Notes: generated from the sequence alone by a model not told the origin. Shown: positions 16,953-28,459, counted from the first letter of the stretch. The stretch: 48,155 nt of DNA from Stentor roeselii (GCA_006503475.1 RSEH01000320.1:1-48155), one strand, 5' to 3'. Program-made: numbers and translations.

Positions 16953-18263
16953 CTAAGCTGGATTGACAATAATATCTAGACTAACCTGCCTTCCAAGACT
17001 CGCAACAAAAACAACAACATTTTTGGTTTCCCCTTCAATTCTAACCTTTTCATCAAAAGTCTGTCCGTACTTCAGGTCCTGCCCGAGTCTGAAAGGAGTT
17101 CGACTTGTGGAAACTGCAAGTTCTAGGTTGGCCCCATCAAGATTCGACCAGTTTTTGACCTTCATTTCTAGTCCTTCGTCGTAGTTCCCGATGCAGGAAA
17201 GTTTAAAGGGGTAGACTCGAAAACATTCAGAAACTTGAGAATTTTGAATGAAAGCGACGAGGTTCTTTCCGTAGAACTTCTCACCTGGTTGGTTGACTTG
17301 AGCTTTTACTTTAGAATTACTTTGAATGAACCTGAATGAAAAAAGAAGAATTTTTGACTCGATGCAGAAAATTTTTACGTTTTTTGCGTTTTCGGATGAA
17401 GAGTTTTTTATTTTTAATGACCAGCATGAGTTTCGCATGTCGAAAATAAACTTTTTTATTGAAATTTTTCCTTTGAATGAAGATGGGTCGAAAGAGTGAC
17501 TGGAAAGAGAGAGGAACTTGTCGACTGTCTCGGATAAGGAGCTTAGGACTTGCTCTGAACGAGAAAAGGTTTCGTTTAGCCTCCAGAGTTGCTTTTTGTA
17601 GTCATTTTCATGATTTTTAGGAATTTTTAGAGAAGATTTTAAATCAGCTGCTGATTTTTCTAGATTTTCTGTTTTTTCTTGGATTTTTTCTGAGAGTTTT
17701 AAGATTTTATATGAAAAATCTGGAAGTTTTTCATGAAATTTGCAGCGGATCATGTTTCGTAATGAGCAGGTTTCTTTTTTTGCCATGATTTCTGAGTTTT
17801 TTAGAAATCGCTTCTCGGCTGAATTGTCGAATTCATAAAAAGTAAGAGTTTTTTGAGACCTTCCTTTTAAGTCAAGTCCAAAGTTGTCGTAATTTTTCTT
17901 GTCAAGTATAAAAATCGGGATTAGACCTTTTAGATTGAAATATTTTTTCAGTGAATTGATGTTTAAAGCGTCAATACCAGAGAAGTCAAGATGATGATCA
18001 CTGTAAGATTCAGGTCTTTCGTAGTATTTCAGGTCTTTTGAACTTGATAATTCTTCTAAGATGTAGAAAGGAATTGATAGGTTCCCAAATAAGTACTTTG
18101 AGGAATGTAGACATTCGTAAATAGGTGAAGTGATTAAAATGCTGTTTTGTTTGTAAGGTGTTAGCCACACCAATATTTTCTTAAGATCTTCTCCATGATC
18201 TTTAGTCCCTTCTCTATCTGAAGTCTGGTTAAAGACTATAAGAAAAGCTTTATCAATTTCCAT
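16953..18263 (-). CDS. Unknown protein with central coiled coil
   Basis: A 436-residue protein that I do not recognise. Residues 1-170 look like a globular alpha/beta domain (KAFLIVFNQTSD, SILITSPIYECLHS, GLIPIFILD). Residues 195-270 are a Lys/Glu/Leu-rich coiled coil, and 270-436 look beta-rich (FIFDMRNSCWSLKIKN, VKIFCIESKILLFSF, NVVVFVASLGRQVSLDI), perhaps an Ig-like or C2-like sandwich. There is no signal peptide, membrane segment or obvious catalytic motif. The ATG follows CTCATAA. Its 3' end is only 4 bp from the convergent coiled-coil gene. It diverges from the CIA2 gene, with 99 bp between starts. Confidence 0.75.
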   Translation of the reverse strand: MEIDKAFLIVFNQTSDREGTKDHGEDLKKILVWLTPYKQNSILITSPIYECLHSSKYLFGNLSIPFYILEELSSSKDLKYYERPESYSDHHLDFSGIDALNINSLKKYFNLKGLIPIFILDKKNYDNFGLDLKGRSQKTLTFYEFDNSAEKRFLKNSEIMAKKETCSLRNMIRCKFHEKLPDFSYKILKLSEKIQEKTENLEKSAADLKSSLKIPKNHENDYKKQLWRLNETFSRSEQVLSSLSETVDKFLSLSSHSFDPSSFKGKISIKKFIFDMRNSCWSLKIKNSSSENAKNVKIFCIESKILLFSFRFIQSNSKVKAQVNQPGEKFYGKNLVAFIQNSQVSECFRVYPFKLSCIGNYDEGLEMKVKNWSNLDGANLELAVSTSRTPFRLGQDLKYGQTFDEKVRIEGETKNVVVFVASLGRQVSLDIIVNPA

Positions 18264-18362
18264 TTATGAGTGTTAAACTACGATCTCACTAAAATCCTAA
18301 ACCCGAATTTCTATAAACCTAAAAAAAATCACTAATATTTTCCATATCTTTTCCAAATAATA

Positions 18363-18803
18363 ATGCTAGACAACCCAAACCCCGTGATTCACGAAGTCTC
18401 AGAAACGATTTACAAGCGTCCATCAGGTACTCTAGACCCAAGCGACATTTACTCAGTGATCCGAAACATCCGAGACCCAGAACACCCTTACACATTAGAA
18501 CAACTGCAAATTGTCTCAATTCCTCAAATTCAAACAAACCTGTTAAAAAAGCAAATAACGATTCGATTCACTCCAACAGTTCCTCACTGTTCTTTAAGTC
18601 CTTTAATCGGTTTGATGATCCGAGTGAAACTTTTAAGATACCTTCCAAAAAGCTTAAAACTTGAAATTTTTTTGCAAGAAGGAAGTCATTATCAAGAGAT
18701 AGAAATAAATAAACAGTTGAATGACAAGGAAAGAGTAGCAGCGGCGCTGGAGAATCATCATTTAATGGGATTAGTTGAGGAGAATATCAGTGACTTTAAC
18801 TAA
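18363..18803 (+). CDS. CIA2: CIA2/MIP18 (FAM96) cytosolic iron-sulfur assembly factor
   Basis: A 146-residue protein that matches the CIA2/FAM96 family along its length: NIRDPEHPYTLEQL, then ITIRFTPTVPHCSLSPLIGL, then IRVKLLRYLP, then INKQLNDKERVAAALENHHL. CIA2B (MIP18) works with MMS19 and CIAO1 to insert Fe-S clusters into DNA polymerases, helicases and other proteins in cytosol and nucleus. The conserved reactive cysteine of TVPHCS is Cys76. The length is normal for the family. The closest match is the B type, but A and B cannot be separated firmly here. The TAA stop directly abuts the stop codon of the convergent receptor gene, so its 3' UTR and poly(A) site must lie within that gene's coding region. 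Confidence 0.95.
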   Translation: MLDNPNPVIHEVSETIYKRPSGTLDPSDIYSVIRNIRDPEHPYTLEQLQIVSIPQIQTNLLKKQITIRFTPTVPHCSLSPLIGLMIRVKLLRYLPKSLKLEIFLQEGSHYQEIEINKQLNDKERVAAALENHHLMGLVEENISDFN

Positions 18804-21800
18804 CTAATTATTCATCTGTGGGGAAACCTTGTTCATTTTAAAGACTTTGAATAAGTAACCCTGTTGTTGCCTTGGGTCACTTGAGTCGAAGTCATCGCTT
18901 TCTCCTGCATTGGGGAACTTTAAAGTTGATACTCGTTTGAACCTGCTTTGGTCTTCGCCGATGCATATTTCAATAAAAAATGAGTAAATCGCTTCTAAAA
19001 AAAATACCTGCGCTGGAAGAAAAATCACGAAATTTATTAACCAACGGAAGGTGAACTGCCCACAGTAGATTATGGACATTGCTATTATTCCACTTATACT
19101 TGGTAATAATACTAGAAGACGAATTATGTTCATTATCATGAAGTACTTGTTGTTTATGGGTAGGAATGAGTTTAGAAAGAAACATGGAAGGATATATATT
19201 TGACATCCTGCGAAACCGATTGCACCGATTTCTGCGTGGTAGTCTAGGAATTTCTCGTATTTTTCGTATGAGGCTTTCAGGGGATACGCGAAATAATTAT
19301 GTAAAAACCCGATCATAGCAAAAAGCAGAATAGTATTAGTAAACATCTGTGCAATTAAGTTCGCTCTAACTCTATATTTCTGCACAAACAACAAGCTAAT
19401 AATCGGATGAATAGTCAAATAATTCTTCGGTTTTAAAAATCCTTTAGTAGCCTGATCATTTCTATTAACCAAAAAGAAAATCCCCCCAAAACCAAAAACA
19501 ATAACACCTAAAGCAACAATGGGGTAAAAGTTAAAAGGACACTTTTTGCTAACTTTCGCTATTTTCACAGTACAGATTCCATCAAACTCAGTTTCAGTAA
19601 GATCAGACTCAAGACTTAAAAGACTGCAGCCGTCATTTTTCCATTTCTCAGTGTTTTCATTGAGTACTTTGCATTTATAATGATAGTCCGAGTCGATGCC
19701 GTAGTTCATCACTATTGTTCCAGGCGAAGTCGCATTTAAGTCGTCTTCAAGACTTTCAGTGAAGACCAGGTTGTAATCAGATAAATAACCCACTTGAAAG
19801 ACTTTGATGCTGATGACTTCTTCTGAGGAATTCAGCTTGATTATCACTAAATCGTAAATTTTTGTTAAGTCGATTGTTTTTTTCACTGGCATCTTGATTC
19901 TCCATCCTGGAAAGCGAAGGGTCACGCCTGATAACTCGTCTCCTGTTAAACGTTGAATGTAGATAAAGTAACCTTTTGAGTAGATTATTGGCGATGATGA
20001 GGGGAAAGTGGTGTTTAGGTAGATTTGGGATATGAGGGTTAAAAGGCGAAGGTTGTACAGAGTACTGTTTTGGATCACGTAAGCGTCGATGGAATTCAGA
20101 AGGGTTGTCATTTGGAGACGACTTAAGGAGTATTGCTTGTCCTTATATTCCTGCACAAAAACATCAATAATATCCCTAAACACATACTTATTAATAGAAT
20201 CACTTCTCCTAAGCACAACATTCATTTTCTCAAGATAAAGGTAAAAAGTAGCCTCATCAAACTGAACACTCTTAAAAAACATCAAAAACTTTTCATATAA
20301 AAACGTAAACTGCGTGGAATTCAAATAATCTCCATACAAATAAATAGCCCTAAGTACATCTTCAGGGTTTTTAATCATATTTTCCGCATCTTCCAACTCA
20401 TTTAATCCCCTTCGTCTCGCTTTAACAATTGCAAGAAAATTTTGACAATTAAAACTATCACAAACCTCAACAAAGACCTTCTCAACATCCTCTTTTAGTT
20501 CAAGTCTTGTTTCAGCCGAGGTGATTTTAAGAGTCATTTTATCAAAAACAGTCAAATTATAAACAACTCCAAATTGATAAGTAAGAAAACCATGACTGGA
20601 GAAACAGTTTTTAATACTCAAGACCCACTGATCACCATCTTCCTTTACATCAAAAAGTCCACATTGAGGTGCAGAAGGACATTCAACAAAAGTACTAAAA
20701 GAAAACTTTTCCTGATGAGAATCTTTCAAAAAAAGTGTTAATTTGTAAGTCACTCCAGGAGTAAGTTGATTTTTTGGAAGAAACATGAAAAGTTTGTTGT
20801 TTTCGTAACTCCAAGGGTCAGATAAAGGTGGAGTGAAGGACCATCGGAAGGTAAAAAAGGAAGATGTTGAAATATTTGGAATAACTGTCAAAGGCCAACT
20901 TCTTCGTTGTATTGTTTTAATTGAAGGTATTAACAAATCTGCCTGAAAGTTCTTGTTTATCAAGAACTCGAGCGATTTTTCACTTTTTTTTAAACCTTTC
21001 TGAACAGTGAGTGTAAAAAGGTAGGACTTTCCTTGTTTTAAATGTGAACTATTGACACTTAAAAGACTTGAATTTTCTGATTCTATTATTTCTTCACCAT
21101 TGTCTCTACAGATTCGAGTCCCTTGTGAACAGGTCCATTTGTAGTCCAAATTTGCTTCTGGCTCGTCTGGATCAAAAGCCGTTGCCTGGACCATCATTTT
21201 TTTCCCTGTTTTCAAAACCCCTCCCCAGCTATCAAAAGCGATTTGAATGTCTGTTGGTTCCACTTCCAATGTGAAATTTTTAACACCTTCAATACTAGAG
21301 CCTTCCTTTGAAACTGTCACTTGAAAAATATAAACCTCTGAGACCTGCAGGGTGTTAGGTGGAATAATGATTGAATCTGCTGTTGTCGGGAAAATAATCC
21401 TGGAAATATCGAGTTTCGTGCTTGAGACGTATTTCCAGGAGTAATTAAAAACGCCGTTTGATGAGGAGCAGGTGTCGAAAGTGCTTGCTTTTATGAATAA
21501 ATTCTCTGATTTTTTTACTTTTGAGTAAAAAGGACGGTTTAACTGAAGGTCAAGGATTTGCTCTGTTGTTAGAATTACTGTTGTTGACAATTCCACTGTC
21601 TTTGATGATAACGGAGAAGAGATGTTAACTTTAACACCCAGTGAGCCTTGTTTCAGAAGATTTTTTTCTAGAGAGACACTTGTTTGTCCTGTGATCGAGC
21701 GAAAGAGTTTCGAATTCATAAAAAGTGTCCATTTAAATTCGTATTCTTCTTTCACTGGACTGACAAACATCTGCAAGTTCATCAAAGAACAGCTAATCGA

Positions 21801-23585
21801 ATACGTTTCAGGCGCGATTAACTTGATATCAGGCCAATTTCGACTATTCAAAGCCAAAACATTAACCCTAGCTTCATTAAAAACAACACAAACCTTCTCC
21901 ACAGGGGCCAAATCTCGTTTCAGTCCAACAAAAAAATCTTTATTTTCCATCAACTTCTCAGTTTTCACCTCAAAAGCGAAGTCACCAAGCCAAGTGCATT
22001 GAAAGCTGACCCCATGCAACTCTTCAGGAAGGACTAAAACTTTCAAACAGTCATCAAAAAGACTAGAATTTACTTGAAATGCGAAACGAATCTCAAAACC
22101 TTTCAAATTTTCCTTTAACCTTCCTCGCACGTCCTTCGTCAAGACATAATTTCCGCATTCAACACAAGACTGATCACTGACGGCGAAGCCGTCATAACAA
22201 AAGCATTTTTTATTTTTTTCATAAGCTTTTTCTTTACATTCACAGAGACCTTCTTCATTGAAGTCTGAAAGACTTTCACATTTCAAACAGGTCTTGTCAG
22301 AGTTCAAGTCTTTGCAAAGCTTGTCGAGAACTGTAATTTTTAATGATGTTACTTTTGGCACTTTTGTGTCGTTTTGGGTGAAAGCTTTGAATGTCACTGG
22401 GCCGATTGAGGAAAGAGACACGTTGAACTTTCCTTGTCCGGTTCTTGTGGAAATGGTATTTGTGCCGATGAAGTCTTTTTGATGGGTGTAGAGAGTGACT
22501 GTTGTTTGACTTGTGAAGAGATTTTCGCTGTAGTTGAACAGGTAGAAGTTTATTTGGAAGAAGTCTCCGCTTTTTATAGAGGAAGTTGAACTGTTGAGAA
22601 TTATTGAATTTACTGCCTCTGTGTTTGTTATTGTTAAGGATTCACTTGTGTTTGGGTAAAGACCTGACCCTGATGCTTCTATCTTGAAAATTCCTTCTTC
22701 TTTTATCAGAAGGTCTGTGAATGTAATCGTTCCATCTACTGTTCTTCCTGATCGCTTTCCTAGAAATTCTCCACTCGGTGAAAGGTTTAAAGAAACATCG
22801 AAATCTCGAAGGGAATAAATCGTTTTCAAGTCATTTTCCCAGAAGATCTTGACAGTTATTGAAAAAATCGTAGTAGTTTCATTTGGCTGATTAGAAAATA
22901 CGGTATTTTCAGAAATTATCACTTTTAACGGACGTGGTCGATAAACTAGTTCGAACTCTTGAAAGGAAATATAATAATTCGAAGATTTCAACAAATTTAT
23001 ATAAATTCTTTTTTTTCCACTTTTATTGTAAGTAAAGGTAAGAGAATGACTATCTGTTGAAATTGAACCTGTTGTTGTTTCTTCTTTGAATTCTTCACTG
23101 ATATCAGTGATTGTTACATCTCCGTAGAGGTAAGTTGAATCTTTAGCTAGTTCTATATTGAGAGAAAGAGGTTCTTCTGCATAAAATGTCCCGTTTTTAA
23201 TACTTTGGCTTACATTTACACTACATTGATCTAAATCGTCTGTTTTACTGACAGTGAACTCACTTGATGTGTACTCTGTGTAGTTCTCAGCATATGCAGT
23301 AACCGTCAATGAACTAACACTGCAAAGGGCATCAATTGAAAAATTAGCTACTCCGTTTGTAGCCTGGAGAAAAGCTGCAGTGTTTCGAAGAACTTTGTTT
23401 GGATTATCAGAAAATAGGTAAATAGTTGAATTGGAATTGACCAGGGTGTCATCGTTTTTGTCTCTTAGTTCAACACTTCCTGTTAGGGTGTTATCTCCAC
23501 TTTTCTATCTTTTTTTTACACCAGAAATATATAAAACGTTTGATGCTCGCATCATGGCTATCATCGAGATTATTAAAAAAACCAT
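18804..23585 (-). CDS. REJ/polycystin-1-like membrane protein with GPS-like box
   Basis: Joining exon 1 (23585-23520) to exon 2 (23504-18804) across a 15-nt intron gives 1588 residues. Residues 1-22 are a signal sequence (MVFLIISMIAMMRAS). Residues 23-410 form a beta-rich ectodomain, and about 418-472 a Cys-rich EGF/furin-like module. From about 590 to 1100 comes an REJ-like region as in polycystin-1, including NYSWKYVSS and LDYKWTCSQGT. Near 1298-1335 a GPS-like box (KWKNDGC plus further cysteines) precedes five membrane segments (about 1347-1367, 1403-1427, 1447-1470, 1477-1503, 1508-1535) and a cytosolic tail. A surface receptor or adhesion role is likely. No PLAT domain or channel pore was seen. 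The ATG follows GTTATA. Confidence 0.8.
23505..23519 (-). other. 15-nt spliceosomal intron (REJ-like gene)
   Basis: On the coding strand GTAAAAAAAAGATAG. It carries an in-frame TAG. Removing it links the signal-peptide exon to the long ectodomain exon in frame. Confidence 0.85.
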
Positions 23586-23792
23586 TATAACTTAAAAAAT
23601 CTGAAAATTTATAAAGGTTGATGAATTTAATGAGAATCTTGAATATCAGCTTAGTTGATGTATTTTATAATCATTCGGTGCTAAAGGAAGTCATTGTGTA
23701 TTAATTGGAATTCATTTCAATAAGCATTTAATTTGAATAAACTTTAGCATCAATCAAACTTTTACAATTAGTCTCCCAAACCTCTAAAATTA

Positions 23793-25193
23793 ATGGGCTC
23801 AAATTCAAGTCTATTTAAAATCTGCAAAGGTGAAGTGCCCAGCACAACTCTAAAGTCAAGTCCCTACAAAGTATCAGTATCGCGACTCGACATGTCTTCC
23901 CCCTCAGTAAAGCCATCGAAATCCTGTTATTTTTCAGAAGGCGAAAAAAAGCAGCTATCCTTAAAGTACAATAAGACAGAATTACTTAAAGTTTCCCCTC
24001 CATCGAAATGGCAAACAAGTGAAATCCTTGGGCAAGGTTCATTCGGTTGCGTATTATTCGCAGTGAACCTCGAGACAGGAGAGTTGATGGCAATGAAGCA
24101 AATTTCTTTGATTGAGTTTTATTTAGACTCAGCTCAAGAAGACATAAACGAAATTGAACAAGAAGTGGAAATTTTGAGTAGATTAAACCACAAAAACATT
24201 GTAAGGTATCTGGGAACTCGAAAAGATGAGAAAAGTTTGAATATTTTCATGGAGTATGTCTCAGGAGGCACTATTTCGTCACTTATTAGTAAATACGGAA
24301 AGATTAGTGAAAATTTGATGAAGGTTTATGCTCAGCAAATACTTCAGGGACTTGAGTATCTGCATCATTTTAAGTATCTTCATCGTGATATCAAAGGAGC
24401 GAATGTGCTTATCACGAATGATGGAGTTTGTAAACTTGCTGACTTTGGATGTGCTAAGAGGTTGATTAGGGTTGATGATCGGTCACAGATTTTTTCGCTT
24501 AAGGGTACTACGAATTGGATGGCTCCGGAAGTTATGAGGCAGGATGCCTATGGACGATTCGCTGATATTTGGAGCTTTGGATGCTTGATGGTTGAAATGG
24601 CTACAGGTAAGCCTCCCTGGTACTACAAAACCAACCAAATCCAGATCTTCATGCACGTATGCACAACAGAAGAATCTCCAAACCTTCCCGACACGTTATC
24701 ATCAGTCTGCCAAGATTTCATCCTATCCTGTTTCAAGCGTAACCCAAGCGACCGTTTAAACGCTCACAAGCTTTTAAACCATCCATTCCTAAGGTCAAGC
24801 ATAACACCTTCAGTCCGAGTTTCTCCAAAGCCATCAATCGACTGTTTCAGTAGTTGGAGCAGTAAATACAAGTCAAACGACCTAAAAACAGGAAAAGTTT
24901 CAAGTTTCGTGATATCTCCGCTTGACGAGACTTTAGAACCTGCAGTAAACTTGGCTGATATAAAAAAACAAAGCATTTCAGGGGAAAACTTTGAAGAAAT
25001 GAACCCTGAACATGCTGTTAAAGGACCTTTTAATGATATCATCACTACTGCCAAGTTCAAAATTGTTAAACAGGAAGACGATGGAATCATTTGCTTGAAT
25101 AGGCCAAGTGATGAAGGAATTGTTTATTTGAATAGACCCAGTGATGATGGGACCTTTTATTTGAAAAGACCCAGCGATGACTGGAGTGACTAA
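23793..25193 (+). CDS. MEKK/STE11-like protein kinase (MAP3K), probably myristoylated
   Basis: A 466-residue Ser/Thr kinase. The catalytic domain (about residues 73-335) has the glycine loop GQGSFG at 80-85, Lys102, HRD at 197-199 with Lys201, DFG at 217-219 and APE at 244-246. KGTTNWMAPEV and WYYKTNQIQIFMHV are typical of the MEKK2/3-ANP family of MAP kinase kinase kinases. The N-terminus MGSNSS fits the MGxxxS myristoylation pattern, suggesting membrane attachment. The last 38 residues are three tandem 11-residue repeats ending in RPS (429-461), then DDWSD. No docking or PB1 domain is visible. It diverges from the REJ-like gene, with 207 bp between starts. It ends in TAA. Confidence 0.92.
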   Translation: MGSNSSLFKICKGEVPSTTLKSSPYKVSVSRLDMSSPSVKPSKSCYFSEGEKKQLSLKYNKTELLKVSPPSKWQTSEILGQGSFGCVLFAVNLETGELMAMKQISLIEFYLDSAQEDINEIEQEVEILSRLNHKNIVRYLGTRKDEKSLNIFMEYVSGGTISSLISKYGKISENLMKVYAQQILQGLEYLHHFKYLHRDIKGANVLITNDGVCKLADFGCAKRLIRVDDRSQIFSLKGTTNWMAPEVMRQDAYGRFADIWSFGCLMVEMATGKPPWYYKTNQIQIFMHVCTTEESPNLPDTLSSVCQDFILSCFKRNPSDRLNAHKLLNHPFLRSSITPSVRVSPKPSIDCFSSWSSKYKSNDLKTGKVSSFVISPLDETLEPAVNLADIKKQSISGENFEEMNPEHAVKGPFNDIITTAKFKIVKQEDDGIICLNRPSDEGIVYLNRPSDDGTFYLKRPSDDWSD

Positions 25194-25228
25194 TGGGTGT
25201 AAAATGTTTAGATATAATAACAATATAA

Positions 25229-26800
25229 ATGTCTGGATTTTTAAGCTGTGGTAACTGTGAACAACTTGAGGAAAAAATTAATGAACAGACTCAGAAAATT
25301 TCGAATATTGTATCGTTACTTGAACCTATTGAAATACCTGGCATTGTTGACCAGGAAATTTATGTGCCTTTGGCCCACTCCTCTGAAATGATTCCAATGC
25401 GTCTTCCAGTCGAAGCAACTCGTAAAGAAGAAGCCGACTACCTCCAAACCGCGATTTTAGCCCTAAACCAAAAAATCAAGCTTCTTCAGCTTCTCGAGTC
25501 AGAAAAATCCGAATTTTCACGTCTTCTAACCGAATCCCTAAAGAGCGCACGAGACATCGCAGCATCAGCCGAAGAGACCTACGCTCAATTAAGAGCCGAC
25601 GACCAGATGCATCAAAAGGCGATTCTCGAAGTATCCTCAGAAATAAACTCTTTCCTAAAGCAAAAAAATCAAGAGCTCGAAAAGATAAACGACATTGAAA
25701 ACCAGATTTTCGCTTTAACCGAGCAAAAATCTCAACTTGAACAAGAATGTGCAGACCTTGAAAACGAGTTAAAGCAAAACGAAATCGTAAAAAAACAGAT
25801 AATCACCACTCAAACAGAACTAGAAACAATAGAAAAAGACAGGTACAATGTTTTCAAGAAGATCTTAGCAGCAGCTCAAACTTTTCGTGAAGAAACGAAA
25901 ACTCTTGACGGTGAAGCCAGAGGTGTTGAAGAGGAAAATAAGAAATTACGGGAAAAAATCAATGAACTGTCTTTATCGCTTGAGAAGGAAAAGAAGATGA
26001 AACATGAACTGATGAGAAAAAAGTTGATAAACTTGTCAACTATTCAGAAGTTGAAGGGTGTTAAGGTGTTAGAAGAAGAGCAGAAAAGTTATAGTTCTAG
26101 GTATTCAGAAATCGCGAAAACATATCAATCGAATATAGACGTCATGAAACAGGACCTACAACACAGTCTTCTCAGTTATGAAAAACTAATCAGCAGGCTT
26201 CACCAACATCATGCAGAAATAAAAGCTTCTGTCTCCGAGATTCAAAATCAAATAAAAGTCACTCAAAATCGTGTCGCTATTCAAGAGGAAATCATTGAAG
26301 AGTACACTGCTCAGAACAATTTGCTTCATGATCGCATTTTAGGATATCAAGAAAGACTTGCTCAAAACGTGGAATACTCGAAAGATGATAAGTTCAGCAA
26401 GTATATCGATTCACTTTGCAATAAACTTTTAAACTTTTCTGATCTTTTCTTACTCCAGGCTTATAAAATCAACATCGCTTATAAAGCTGCTGAGAATATG
26501 AAGCAGATATTGGAGACTACTGATCAAGAAATAAAGGACTTGGAAGCGGAAGCTACTGAATTGCAGAAGACTTCTCAGGTTTATCTACCTGATGAAGATG
26601 ATATTGTGGATAAGGCTGTTAGTAATGCGATTAAGGAATTTGGAAGACCTTTGGACTATGGATTTGTTAGGATTTCTAATGGAAATTACTTGTGTGGAAA
26701 GAATCATGTGCAAATTGCTTTTATTAATAGCAAGTTGAAGGTCACTGAAGATGGAAAGGTTTTGGATTTCGGAGATTATTTAAGGAAAATTCATGGATGA
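25229..26800 (+). CDS. Long coiled-coil protein, unknown
   Basis: A 523-residue protein. After a short N-terminus with two cysteines (MSGFLSCGNCEQ) and a loop rich in Pro and Ile, residues 65-455 are almost continuous coiled coil rich in Glu, Lys, Gln and Leu. The last 65 residues form a small folded unit: AIKEFGRPLDYGFVRISNGNY, then VQIAFINSKLKV, then LDFGDYLRKI. This C-terminal unit slightly recalls the GAS2-related (GAR) microtubule-binding fold in spacing but lacks the MVRVGGGW core, so I do not claim it. A cytoskeletal or ciliary role is plausible but unproven. It starts 35 bp after the MEKK stop, on the same strand, with ATATAA before the ATG. It ends in TGA. Confidence 0.8.
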   Translation: MSGFLSCGNCEQLEEKINEQTQKISNIVSLLEPIEIPGIVDQEIYVPLAHSSEMIPMRLPVEATRKEEADYLQTAILALNQKIKLLQLLESEKSEFSRLLTESLKSARDIAASAEETYAQLRADDQMHQKAILEVSSEINSFLKQKNQELEKINDIENQIFALTEQKSQLEQECADLENELKQNEIVKKQIITTQTELETIEKDRYNVFKKILAAAQTFREETKTLDGEARGVEEENKKLREKINELSLSLEKEKKMKHELMRKKLINLSTIQKLKGVKVLEEEQKSYSSRYSEIAKTYQSNIDVMKQDLQHSLLSYEKLISRLHQHHAEIKASVSEIQNQIKVTQNRVAIQEEIIEEYTAQNNLLHDRILGYQERLAQNVEYSKDDKFSKYIDSLCNKLLNFSDLFLLQAYKINIAYKAAENMKQILETTDQEIKDLEAEATELQKTSQVYLPDEDDIVDKAVSNAIKEFGRPLDYGFVRISNGNYLCGKNHVQIAFINSKLKVTEDGKVLDFGDYLRKIHG

Positions 26801-28459
26801 ATAGATTAATGATTAGATGTTGTTGATTTTAGGATGTTTTTGGATTTGGAATTATTTTTTTTGGAGGGGATTTTATTAGGGTTTTAGGAAGATTGGTTTA
26901 TTAGGGATATTATTTTATTTGTGGGAAATTTTAAATTTAGAAATGATTTGTTTTTAGGAAAAGAGATGAAGCTGAAATTATTGGTTAATTTGGCAAATTC
27001 TTAAATTTATATAAAATTATGAAAATTGTTGGGAAGTGAATATTATTGAATTTATTTGTAGAATAGTTTCCTAAATTATTTTATACAAATCTATTATGAA
27101 GTAACTTACATAAATTATAAAATTATAAGAACTTTGGAATTTTTAGTTACCAAAGATTGATGAAGGACCTGCATATAATAATATTTAGATAAAAATTTAA
27201 TCAAACACAAATATTCATTTTAAATTTTAAGTGGATGCAGTTGATAATCATCTGCTCTAAAATAGGATAACCTTGAGATATGTTCATTTTATACCTTATA
27301 TAACTTTCTACTTATATATAACTTTTCCACTCCTAGTCTTTGATAGGCACCATGTGTCATCTAGCATAGATGATCAATAGTTTTGATGTAAATTTTTCAA
27401 GAGGCCATTAACAGGCATACTTCACTTGCTCATTGAAATTCTTTTTAGCAGATTGATTTACCTTCTTATTTAATTTTTTTAGTATCAGCATATGAATTGC
27501 GTCTAAGAGCAGAAGCTAATTCATCAAACCGACGAAGTTTTCTTGAGATTCATAATCTCCATGAATGCGATCTAGAATTTGAATTGATGATTAAGTAAAA
27601 TATTATTAAGAAATCCCAGGACTGAGTTTCGATACATAATCTGAAGCATAGAAAATTGATTATTACCTTAATAAAACACAGAAGTGTTTAATTTAACGAA
27701 AAAATTAATTTAAAGCAGTAGTTTATTCAATTATACTTCGAAATCGATGACTTAGCTTTATTTTCAATCAATTAGGCAATTTTAAAAATGTTTAAAAACT
27801 TTTAATAATACAAACAATTTCTCTAAAGCGAACAAGCCAGAGTGTTTTACTATTTCAAAGCTTTCTGATCTTATAAATACTATCTCAATTTTATTTTTCA
27901 TTCTTATAATAATCAATTACTATTTATCAATTCTTCTGCATATTTTTTTTTTTTTCATTTTTCAAGTAACATTGTGAAATAAAGGTTTGAGACATACAAT
28001 AAATAATTGGCCTTAGTTCATTTTTTATTTCCAGGTTAAAAATAACTGCTGATTAAATCAGTTGAAAATAAAGCTTTCTGTCCTTTTAACAAGCAGAGCT
28101 AATTTAACTCATCTTTTTTATCAAAATTTAAAATGAGCTTAATATGCAAGTCTCATTCATGTTATCTGGTATATATGTCATAAACTTGAAAATCCAAAAC
28201 ATTCTGATAAACCTCATTTCAAAAATACTTAATACAAAACCTCAAAAACAGTAAAATAATAAAATCCAGCAGATATAGATAACTCCGCCGAAAGATCGCT
28301 GAATACATCCAAACAATTATCAATACAAAATGCCATCAATATTATCCTGATTGAAGGCCAGTTATTTCAAGTAACTTGCTGACTATGAAGGAAAGTCTAG
28401 TAAAATCATAGAGCTACCCAATCCAGCAGTTCTCAACTTTCTAATGATTATTCCAGTCA
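26801..28459. other. Long AT-rich intergenic region
   Basis: About 1.65 kb with no convincing ORF. The first 120 bases are very G/T-rich, as in the 3' flanks of other plus-strand genes. A perfect 7-bp hairpin, TCATCTA-GCA-TAGATGA, lies at 27357-27373. I found no tRNA boxes, and no spliceosomal RNA sequence that I know. Confidence 0.5.
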
